DNA of 5,513 bases from Alphaproteobacteria bacterium. Its GTDB lineage: Bacteria; Pseudomonadota; Alphaproteobacteria; Micavibrionales; UBA2020. The position numbers were made by a program, and so were the translations under genes. Below are positions 1 to 5,082 of the stretch, in pieces. Location of the stretch: positions 1 through 5,513 of the forward strand of contig JAGLRU010000279.1 in the NCBI GenBank assembly GCA_023136145.1, written 5' to 3'. The notes beneath the pieces are model-generated. The model was given only the letters and a program-made list of their open reading frames with translations, did no database searches and was not told the origin of the DNA. The first letter of the stretch is position 1. Each line of letters opens with the position of its first letter.

Positions 1-62
1 TAACACAAACGGAGAAAAACAATCTGCTCGATCAGGTGAAGGCTTATGCGACTTCCGCTTAG
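1..62 (+). CDS. possible C-terminal tail of an unidentified plus-strand gene (partial)
   Basis: From base 3 the plus strand reads 19 sense codons and then TAG at 60-62. The translation ends in NNLLDQVKAYATSA. The stop overlaps the pleD stop (TAA, minus strand, bases 61-59), so the two genes would meet tail to tail with almost no spacer. The codons look like those of the neighbouring genes. However, an open stretch this short arises often by chance, and another plus-strand frame is also open here. The amphipathic end (LLDQVKAYA) is faintly like the tail of a chemoreceptor or coiled-coil protein, but I do not recognise a family. No terminator for pleD is visible in these bases. Confidence 0.3.
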   Translation, partial: TQTEKNNLLDQVKAYATSA

Positions 63-1522
63 TCGCTGCCTGTGATTTCCTTGATCATTTCTTCTTCGAG
101 ACTGTCTGCAACGATGGGGCGGTCGGGCATGGTTACTAGCCCCTGTTCTGTGAAATATGTGCAGTTTCGCCCGTCTTCTTTGGCCTTATAAAGTTCTTCA
201 TCTATAAGCTGGAGTACTTCGTCTACCTTGATTTCCCCTGCCGCGATCAGCGACCCGCCGATGCTGGTGCTGACATTTATATCTGTCTGTTTGTCTGCTA
301 CAATCACATTGAATGGTGATGAGTAAATTCCCTTACGGAGACGCTCTGCCACATGGATCGCCATGTTCATGCTGATATCCGGCAGTACCACCACAAACTC
401 TTCCCCGCCAAGACGCACGACAAGGTCGAAACTTCTCAGGCGCATCAATATGCGTTCGGAAAAGATTTTCAGTACTTCGTCGCCGGCACCGTGACCGTAA
501 GTGTCGTTGATCTGCTTGAAATGGTCAATGTCTAGCATTAAAACGCACATTGTTTTTTTCGCTTCGATATTCTTTCTGAGCAGCTTCTCTAGATGCACCA
601 TTAGATAACGGCGATTGTAAAGACTTGTTAAGCTATCGGTTAAAGCCATAGATAAGCTTATCTCGTAGTTCGTTCGTAAACGATCCTGATAGCGTTTGCG
701 GCGTACTTGTGTTCGTACACGCGCCAGTAGTTCGTTCCTGTCTACTGGTCGTAAGATGTAATCATGCGCTCCTATTTCAAGTCCGGTTGTTATGCGCTTC
801 ATATCACTTTCCTCGCCGATGACAAGGATTGGTACGGAGCGTGTGCGCTCGTTTAGGCGAAGTTGGGAGCAAAGTCTGAGACCGTCTTCATTGGCGAGGT
901 TCAGGCTGACAATGATGATGTCAAAATCATTCTGTTGGGCGAGCGTAATTGCTTGTTCTCCTGAACGAACCGCCGTCACCGCGTCTTCGTCGCGCTTTAG
1001 CGTCTCGATGAATTTTTCGCTTTCGAACGTTTTATCCTCAACCGTAAGCACACGCGCTTTCTCGTAATGTTCGCTCAGGATGGTACTTTTGTTGCCAGTG
1101 AAACCGAACTGGTTAGCGGTATTTTCGCGGATGCGCCATTCGTCCACCGTCATCTTTAGTCGAACGAGAGAACGTACCCGTGCCATCAGTGCTACATCGT
1201 TGACGGGCTTGCTGAGAAAATCGTCCGCTCCTGCCTCCAGCCCCCGGACTCTATCTGTGGCATCCGTTAGTGCTGTTACCATCACGATTGGAATGTGCGA
1301 GGTGATGAGATTGCTTTTTAAGCGGTGGCAGGTTTCAAATCCATCCATGTTTGGCATCATTACGTCCAGCAAGATGATGTCCGGGCTTAAGGTTTCAGCT
1401 TTCTGGATTCCCTCGGCTCCGCTTAGAGCCGTAATGACATCGAAATACTCGCTGCTCAGTTTTGCTTCAAGCAGTTTGACGTTTGGAAGGATGTCATCGA
1501 TGACGAGAACGCGCGCTGCCAT
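59..1522 (-). CDS. pleD: PleD: REC-REC-GGDEF diguanylate cyclase response regulator
   Basis: PleD-type diguanylate cyclase, which condenses two GTP into cyclic di-GMP. In Caulobacter it acts at the differentiating pole in flagellum loss and stalk formation. REC1 (about residues 4-120) has the acidic pair D9/D10, phospho-acceptor D53 in LLDVMMPNMDGF, T83 and K105. REC2 (about 156-275) is degenerate: S206 stands where D53 would be, G236 for T83 and R258 for K105. It should therefore be a dimerisation adaptor, as in Caulobacter PleD. The GGDEF domain (about 287-457) has LDIDHFKQIND (metal-binding D331, N339), D348 and the active-site GGEEF at 372-376. RSFD at 363-366 lies exactly five residues before GGEEF, which is the RxxD inhibitory c-di-GMP site. 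The 487 aa exceed the about 454 of Caulobacter PleD, mostly through an acidic tail after 457 (EEEMIKEITGSD end). The ATG at 1522 has only a weak GTGGGG-like site about 12 nt upstream, but REC1 begins directly after it. It lies downstream of divK, probably in one operon. Confidence 0.95.
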   Translation of the reverse strand: MAARVLVIDDILPNVKLLEAKLSSEYFDVITALSGAEGIQKAETLSPDIILLDVMMPNMDGFETCHRLKSNLITSHIPIVMVTALTDATDRVRGLEAGADDFLSKPVNDVALMARVRSLVRLKMTVDEWRIRENTANQFGFTGNKSTILSEHYEKARVLTVEDKTFESEKFIETLKRDEDAVTAVRSGEQAITLAQQNDFDIIIVSLNLANEDGLRLCSQLRLNERTRSVPILVIGEESDMKRITTGLEIGAHDYILRPVDRNELLARVRTQVRRKRYQDRLRTNYEISLSMALTDSLTSLYNRRYLMVHLEKLLRKNIEAKKTMCVLMLDIDHFKQINDTYGHGAGDEVLKIFSERILMRLRSFDLVVRLGGEEFVVVLPDISMNMAIHVAERLRKGIYSSPFNVIVADKQTDINVSTSIGGSLIAAGEIKVDEVLQLIDEELYKAKEDGRNCTYFTEQGLVTMPDRPIVADSLEEEMIKEITGSD

Positions 1523-1542
1523 AAATTAAAAATACCCCACTG

Positions 1543-1576
1543 TCGTTTCAAACCTGAACTTTGAAGAAAGAAACGA
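1543..1576. repeat. inverted repeat in the divK-pleD intercistronic gap
   Basis: Read on the transcribed (minus) strand, the right arm is TTTGAAACGA (bases 1552-1543). The matching left arm is split: TCGT (1576-1573), then seven extra bases TTCTTTC, then TTCAAA (1565-1560). Without the extra bases the arms would form a perfect 10-bp stem with a 7-nt loop. As it stands the RNA could form 6+4 bp with a bulge, or a 7-bp TCGTTTC/GAAACGA stem with a 20-nt loop. It lies in the 71-bp gap between divK and pleD and could affect message stability or pleD translation. No T-run follows that would make it a terminator. The function is inference. Confidence 0.4.
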
Positions 1577-1593
1577 ACCTACCCCTTTAAATG

Positions 1594-1977
1594 TTACCCG
1601 ACCAATGTCGTATGATCTAGATATTTTTGAACAACCTTCATAAACTTGATAATGGAAATCGGTTTAGAGATGTAATCCTCGCAGCCGCCCTCACATATTT
1701 TTTCTTCGTCGCCTTTCATAGCAAAGGCGGTTACAGCAATTACTGGGATATGCTTTAGATCATTTTCTGCTTTTAGCCACCGAGTCACTTCCAGACCCGA
1801 AACTTCTGGTAATTGAATGTCCATTAGTATCAGGTCTGGCTTGTTTTTCCGTGCTAGTTCCAGAACGTTGGAACCTTCGTGAGTCTTGAATGTCTGATAA
1901 CCATGTGCGCCCAGTAGATCGTCAAACAGTTTCATATTGAGTTCATTATCTTCAACTATCAGGACTTTATTTCTCAT
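1594..1977 (-). CDS. divK: DivK: single-domain cell-cycle response regulator
   Basis: A stand-alone receiver protein of 127 aa (Caulobacter DivK is about 125 aa). In Caulobacter, DivK is phosphorylated by DivJ and dephosphorylated by PleC. Phosphorylated DivK acts through DivL to turn down CckA, and so CtrA. The receiver signature is complete: acidic pair E9/D10 in LIVEDNELNMKLF, phospho-acceptor D53 in LILMDIQLP, T83 in VTAFAMKGDE and K105 in YISKPIS. The stretches VEDNELNMKLF, ENKPDLILMDIQLP-like and AVTAFAMKGDEE match DivK almost word for word, so this is DivK and not just any CheY-like protein. There is no output domain; only about ten residues follow the receiver fold. The start is firm: AGGTGG (bases 1990-1985) lies 7 nt before the ATG. 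It is transcribed first, with pleD 71 bp downstream, the same order as the Caulobacter operon. A candidate CtrA-controlled promoter precedes it. Confidence 0.96.
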   Translation of the reverse strand: MRNKVLIVEDNELNMKLFDDLLGAHGYQTFKTHEGSNVLELARKNKPDLILMDIQLPEVSGLEVTRWLKAENDLKHIPVIAVTAFAMKGDEEKICEGGCEDYISKPISIIKFMKVVQKYLDHTTLVG

Positions 1978-2005
1978 TTTTTTTCCACCTAAAACGTCTA
2001 AGTTC

Positions 2006-2038
2006 TTTATAACGTATTAAGACTTAATAGATTGTTAA
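2006..2038 (-). promoter_or_regulatory. divK promoter with CtrA-type box TTAA-N7-TTAA
   Basis: TTAA at 2035-2038 and TTAA at 2024-2027 are separated by exactly 7 nt, the consensus spacing of a full CtrA site. A third TTAA lies at 2017-2020. On the minus strand a -10 hexamer TATAAA occupies 2011-2006, 12 nt past the second TTAA, so the box covers the -35 region, as at CtrA-activated promoters. Transcription would start near 1999, giving a leader of about 22 nt that contains the ribosome-binding site. Caulobacter divK is a known CtrA target. The match is direct; binding and activation are inference. TTAA is common in A/T-rich spacers, so some chance matches are expected. Confidence 0.6.
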
Positions 2039-2089
2039 CGAAAGGCCAATATCGGCTTTTGCCAACAGGACGGCAACCTCTAAAAATCC

Positions 2090-2210
2090 CCTTTCCGTCA
2101 TGCCGGACGTGTTCCGGCATCCAAAAGGCTGTCCAGCCGTCATATAGACTTATCACAAGACGCGCGGACGCGCTTTTAGACCCCCGAACGAGTCGGGGGT
2201 GACAACAAGG
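2090..2210. repeat. BIME-like palindromic element: two inverted copies of a two-hairpin unit
   Basis: The element has exact dyad symmetry about base 2150. The left unit has an outer hairpin ATGCCGGA/TCCGGCAT (2100-2107 with 2113-2120, 5-nt loop), a 6-nt linker, and an inner hairpin GGCTG/CAGCC (2127-2131 with 2134-2138, 2-nt loop). The right unit mirrors it: inner GCGCG/CGCGC (2162-2166 with 2169-2173, 2-nt loop), a 6-nt linker, and outer ACCCCCGA/TCGGGGGT (2180-2187 with 2193-2200, 5-nt loop). GTC (2097-2099) and GAC (2201-2203) flank the outer hairpins. Comparing the arms, six stem base pairs differ and all six keep pairing. It resembles the dispersed palindromic repeats with GTCAT-CCGG ends that I recall from many alphaproteobacterial spacers, and REP pairs (BIMEs) in layout. 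No transposase lies nearby. Confidence 0.75.
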
Positions 2211-2266
2211 AAGTGAAAGTTTTTAGATGTAGCTTATGGACAAAAGAGGCTTTTTTACCAAAAGAC

Positions 2267-2299
2267 TAAACCATTTTTTAACCATTCTAATGTCATTAT
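2267..2299 (+). promoter_or_regulatory. candidate flagellin promoter with CtrA-type box
   Basis: TAAACC (2267-2272), 5 nt, then TTAACC (2278-2283) matches the extended CtrA consensus TTAACC-N5-TTAACC with one mismatch. The second half-site continues as TTAACCAT, a full 8-base half-site. A -10-like CATTAT (2294-2299, 4 of 6) begins 12 nt after the second TTAA, the same gap as in the divK promoter on the other side of the spacer. Transcription would start near 2306, giving a leader of about 50 nt. I see neither a sigma-54 element (GG-N10-GC) nor a sigma-28 element (TAAA-N15-GCCGATAA), which flagellin genes often use. The CtrA assignment is inference. Confidence 0.45.
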
Positions 2300-2358
2300 G
2301 GGGAGGTAGCCAGAAGAGTATCTTTTGGTTCTAAAAACCTTAGAAAAGGAAAACAATC

Positions 2359-3531
2359 ATGTCAGAAGTAACACTCACATCCGCAATGAGAGCCAACCTG
2401 CTCTCACTGCAAAGTACTGCTATCCTTATGGGTCAAACCCAGTTTCGTCTATCAACTGGTAATAGGGTCAACAGTGCTCTTGATAATCCGTCCTCCTTTT
2501 TTGCCGCACAATCCCTAAATAATCGTGCCGCCGACTTGTCCTCCCTTCTGGATGGCATGGGGCAAAACATTCAGGTTCTAACAGCCGCTTCTCAGGGTAT
2601 TGACGGTCTGAGTGCGTTGGTTAACCAAGCAAAAGCTGTTGCCCAGACTGCTCAGTCTCAGGCAACAGGTGGTGCTATGTATACCGGCACGATCAGTTTG
2701 ACAGCTGCCGAACAGGCTGATATTACGACTGTTGGCGGTGTTGGCGTTTTAGGTGTGGATGCCGATGATACCTTTACTGTGCAGATGGGTTCGGGTGCTG
2801 TAACCACGTTTACGATCGGTGCATCTCAAACTCTCCAATCGTTGCTTGACCAGATGAACAAGATCTCTGGTATGTCGGCAACAACTGTGGCTGGTACTAA
2901 TACCGGAGAAGTTTTCGTGCAAATCCGTTCCACCAACGGCGAAAGCATCACAATCGCGGAAGGAACCAATACGCCTGCGACCTTCTTATTCGGTGTCGAT
3001 TCCATAGACACTCATGCTGCTACCACAACGGCTCCGACTGATCAAGTCTCTCTGGAAAAGCAATATAATGACTTGCGTACCCAGATTGACGAGTTTATCA
3101 CGGATACCGGCTATCGTGGTAAAAACCTGCTTAACGGTGACGTGATGTCTACGCAGTTCAACGAATCCAACTCGTCATCTCTAAGTGTGACGGGGACGAC
3201 TCGCGATGCTGCCGGTCTCGGGTTGCTGGCTGCTACTTTTGGTACGACAGGTGGTATTCAGGACAATCTTGACCAGATCACAGCTTCTCTGGATCTTCTG
3301 CGTTCTGATGGGAGCAACTATGGTAACGCTCTGGCTATTATTACGACCCGTCAGGACTTTACCACAAACCTGATTGCTACATTAAAAGATGGTGCGACAT
3401 TCTTAACTATCGCTGATAAAAACGAGGAAGGTGCTAACTTGTTGGCTTTGCAAACAAGTCAACAACTTGGTATTCAAGCTTTGGCTCTTGCTTCTCAAGC
3501 AAACCAGTCCGTGTTGCGTTTGTTCTCGTAA
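2359..3531 (+). CDS. flagellin (flagellar filament subunit)
   Basis: Structural protein of the flagellar filament, secreted through the flagellar type III export channel and polymerised at the filament tip. The 390 aa have the usual layout. The conserved N-terminal D0/D1 helices (residues 1-100) carry RLSTGNRVNSALDNPSSFF and AAQSLNNRA. A variable, Ser/Thr/Gly-rich middle (about 105-225) resembles the flagellin IN motif (DTFTVQMGSG, then STNGESITIAEG). The rest of D1 follows (about 228-262, with the typical GYRGKNLLNGD). The C-terminal D0/D1 helices (about 302-390) end in LASQANQSVLRLF. One extra Ser follows the usual final Phe. The protein has no Cys and no Trp, as is common in flagellins. 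The ATG at 2359 is supported by AAAGGA 8 nt upstream and by the typical start of the helix (MSEVTLTSAMRANLLSLQ). The N-terminus is of the alphaproteobacterial type. It is monocistronic, with its own promoter and terminator. The name could be fliC, fla or flj; I leave it open. Confidence 0.95.
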   Translation: MSEVTLTSAMRANLLSLQSTAILMGQTQFRLSTGNRVNSALDNPSSFFAAQSLNNRAADLSSLLDGMGQNIQVLTAASQGIDGLSALVNQAKAVAQTAQSQATGGAMYTGTISLTAAEQADITTVGGVGVLGVDADDTFTVQMGSGAVTTFTIGASQTLQSLLDQMNKISGMSATTVAGTNTGEVFVQIRSTNGESITIAEGTNTPATFLFGVDSIDTHAATTTAPTDQVSLEKQYNDLRTQIDEFITDTGYRGKNLLNGDVMSTQFNESNSSSLSVTGTTRDAAGLGLLAATFGTTGGIQDNLDQITASLDLLRSDGSNYGNALAIITTRQDFTTNLIATLKDGATFLTIADKNEEGANLLALQTSQQLGIQALALASQANQSVLRLFS

Positions 3532-3556
3532 TCACTGGCCTGAAATTTCTAGGAAG

Positions 3557-3589
3557 AACCGGCGGAGTAAAATCCCGCCGGTTTTTTTT
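3557..3589 (+). terminator. strong intrinsic terminator after the flagellin gene
   Basis: AACCGGCGG (3557-3565) pairs perfectly with CCGCCGGTT (3575-3583) across a 9-nt loop, and an 8-base T-run covers 3582-3589. It begins 25 bp after the flagellin stop. It lies between two convergent genes (flagellin and gltX), so it may also slow minus-strand transcripts. On that strand only a broken T-rich stretch follows, so termination of gltX here would be weaker. Confidence 0.93.
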
Positions 3590-3605
3590 ACATCTCGAAG
3601 GGTGG

Positions 3606-4988
3606 CTATTCGAGATCGTCGAGGCGTGCCATGGTTTCCTCTTTTCCAAGAATTTCTGCTACATGAAAAATGGATGGACTTTTGGTCATTCCGGTGAGTG
3701 CAGCGCGGAGCGGCATGGCGATCTTTCCGAGCTTTAGCCCTTTCTGAATGGAAAATTCTTTCAGTGAGGTTTCAATCGTATCATTCCTGAATTCGCTTAA
3801 GCCTGCGAGAATCGAACGTATTTCACCGAGCAGTTGACGATCAAGCACTTTGTTTGCGGCTTCATTTATTGGTAAAGGACGATGGCGGACATAGAACAAT
3901 CCCGCCTGCGCTAGTTCGACTAGAGTCTGGGCGCGTTCTTTTAAATCGTGCAGCCCTTTTTCAAGTCGCCGGATTCCAATTTCGTCCGGTTTTTCACCGA
4001 GTATTTTTTCAATAAACGGAAGAAGCATCGTTATCAACTGGTCTTCAGAGCATTGTCGCATGTAATGGGCATTTACGCTGGCTAGTTTGGAGAAATCCAT
4101 ACGGGAGGGTGCGCGTCCGATGTCTTTAAGATCAAACAGCCTGATGGCCTCTTCGGTTGAAATGATGTCAGTATCGCCGTGTCCCCAGCCGAGACGTAGT
4201 AGATAGTTACGCATCGCTTCCGGCAGATAGCCCATATCGCGATACGCTTCAAGCCCGACAGCACCATGACGCTTGGAGAGCTTTTTGCCGTCCGCTCCGT
4301 GAATTAGCGGGATATGCGCGTATTCCGGTGGTGTCCAATCCATAACATTGTAGATGGTGTTTTGCCGGAAGGCGTTATTAAGATGATCGTCACCACGAAT
4401 GATATGTGTGATGTCCATATCATGGTCATCGACCACAACGGAAAGCATATACGTTGGTGTGCCATCGCTGCGGAGTAGGATCATATCATCGAGCTTTGAC
4501 AAAGCAACGTGAACATCGCCTTGCACTTTATCCTGAATCAGCATTTCTTCGTTTTGCAGCGTGGGGGCTTTTATGCGGATAGCACCAGATGTGTGCCCCT
4601 TGTCGCGGCAACGACGATCATAGCCTAGCGGTTTGCCGTGTGCCTTTTGCTCCTCGCGCATTTTTTTAAGATCGTCGGGCGTGCAGGTGCAGAAATAGGC
4701 TTGTCCTTTTTCTACCATTTCATGAGCTACTTCGATATGGCGATCCCTACGAGAGAACTGAAAAATTGGCTCACCATCCCAGTCAAGACCCATCCATTTA
4801 AGACTGTCCAGAATGGCATCTACCGCTTCTTTGGTGGAGCGGGCGCGGTCGGTATCCTCTATTCGTAAAAGAAATTCGCCTTGATGATGTTTGGCAAATA
4901 GCCAGTTAAACAACGCCGTCCGTCCTCCGCCAATATGAAGATAGCCGGTAGGGGAGGGTGCAAAGCGGGTTTTAACGATTTTGGTCAT
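3606..4988 (-). CDS. gltX: glutamyl-tRNA synthetase
   Basis: Class I aminoacyl-tRNA synthetase that charges tRNA-Glu with glutamate in the cytoplasm, for protein synthesis and tetrapyrrole supply. The 460 aa are close to the usual 460-490. The Rossmann catalytic core carries the HIGH motif at 18-21 (HIGG, in PTGYLHIGGGRTALFN) and LLRIEDTDRARS at 40-51. The insertion has C100-x-C102, Y123 and C127, the zinc-binding region; D129 sits where E. coli has a His ligand. RGDDHLNN follows at 198-205, and KLSKR at 236-240 is the KMSKS motif. The helical anticodon-binding half runs from about 310 and ends with the common ALTGMTKSPSIFHVAEILG. One small oddity is Gly22, where most relatives have Ala after HIGG. 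The ATG at 4988 has AGAGG (5002-4998) 9 nt upstream. Many alphaproteobacteria carry two gltX copies, and one may also charge tRNA-Gln for the GatCAB route. The sequence alone does not say which specificity this one has. Confidence 0.96.
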   Translation of the reverse strand: MTKIVKTRFAPSPTGYLHIGGGRTALFNWLFAKHHQGEFLLRIEDTDRARSTKEAVDAILDSLKWMGLDWDGEPIFQFSRRDRHIEVAHEMVEKGQAYFCTCTPDDLKKMREEQKAHGKPLGYDRRCRDKGHTSGAIRIKAPTLQNEEMLIQDKVQGDVHVALSKLDDMILLRSDGTPTYMLSVVVDDHDMDITHIIRGDDHLNNAFRQNTIYNVMDWTPPEYAHIPLIHGADGKKLSKRHGAVGLEAYRDMGYLPEAMRNYLLRLGWGHGDTDIISTEEAIRLFDLKDIGRAPSRMDFSKLASVNAHYMRQCSEDQLITMLLPFIEKILGEKPDEIGIRRLEKGLHDLKERAQTLVELAQAGLFYVRHRPLPINEAANKVLDRQLLGEIRSILAGLSEFRNDTIETSLKEFSIQKGLKLGKIAMPLRAALTGMTKSPSIFHVAEILGKEETMARLDDLE

Positions 4989-5020
4989 TTTCAGTAACCT
5001 CTGGTAATTTTGGGTGTTGT

Positions 5021-5049
5021 ATCGTAGGTCTTTTGTAGATTGAACTCAA
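5021..5049 (-). promoter_or_regulatory. candidate sigma-70-type promoter for gltX
   Basis: On the minus strand TTGAGT (5049-5044) is followed after exactly 17 nt by TACGAT (5026-5021). Each hexamer matches its consensus at 4 of 6 positions. Transcription would begin near 5014, giving a leader of about 25 nt that contains the gltX ribosome-binding site. It lies in the 94-bp spacer shared with the divergent comEC. I found no equally good promoter for comEC in that spacer. Confidence 0.4.
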
Positions 5050-5067
5050 GGGCGGGGGTGATGGTGC

Positions 5068-5071
5068 GGAG
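5068..5071 (+). promoter_or_regulatory. comEC ribosome-binding site; start choice TTG 5080 or ATG 5083
   Basis: GGAG at 5068-5071 is the only good Shine-Dalgarno match before comEC. It lies 11 nt from the ATG at 5083, which is long, and 8 nt from an in-frame TTG at 5080, which is ideal. An in-frame TGA at 5059-5061 rules out starts further upstream. ATG is taken as the default; the difference is one residue. Confidence 0.4.
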
Positions 5072-5082
5072 TACGATATTTG

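Larger units (their letters stand above)
1978..2358. other. divergent intergenic region between divK and the flagellin gene
   Basis: This 381-bp spacer shows no convincing coding sequence on either strand. From left to right it holds the divK ribosome-binding site (1985-1990), the divK promoter with its CtrA-type box (2006-2038), and a stretch with only weak stems (for example TTGCC 2059-2063 with GGCAA 2072-2076). Then come the double-hairpin inverted repeat (2090-2210), an A/T-rich stretch with nothing recognisable (2211-2266), the flagellin promoter candidate (2267-2299), and a leader ending in AAAGGA (2345-2350), 8 nt before the flagellin ATG. Confidence 0.8.

Noticed and set aside
353..1067. 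Two shorter plus-strand open frames (353-535 and 792-1067) antisense to pleD
   Set aside because: Both lie inside a clearly real gene on the other strand and have no recognisable domain or ribosome-binding site.
1080..1529. Open frame of about 149 codons on the plus strand, antisense to pleD
   Set aside because: It lies wholly opposite the REC1 coding region of pleD apart from its last few bases. It is rich in Ser, Arg and Thr as antisense shadows are, and shows no motif.
2041..2076. Weak stems (AAAG..CTTT near 2041-2059 and TTGCC/GGCAA at 2059-2076) beside the divK promoter
   Set aside because: The stems are short (4-6 bp), one needs a bulge, and no T-run follows, so they are not supportable as a terminator or regulatory RNA.
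2090..2210. Considered as a CRISPR array or a transposon with its own gene
   Set aside because: There are only two units, inverted rather than direct, with no regular spacers and no open frame inside. It is a non-coding palindromic element.
2237..2257. AAAAG-AGG-CTTTTTT considered as a small terminator
   Set aside because: The 5-bp stem is mostly A-T with a 3-nt loop and is too weak to call. No transcript is expected to end there.
2327..2343. Overlapping short stems GGTT/AACC and CTAA/TTAG in the flagellin leader, considered as a translation switch
   Set aside because: Both are only 4 bp and A/T-rich, and do not pair with the ribosome-binding site. Flagellin leaders are regulated in Caulobacter, but nothing specific is visible here.
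3431..3697. Open frames on both strands over the flagellin end, the terminator and the gltX end
   Set aside because: They run through the flagellin C-terminus, a strong terminator hairpin and the gltX C-terminus. Both flanking genes are complete and well supported, so these are shadows.
4082..4868. Open frames at 4082-4267 (minus) and 4638-4868 (plus) inside gltX
   Set aside because: They lie entirely within the conserved gltX reading frame and show no protein-like motifs.
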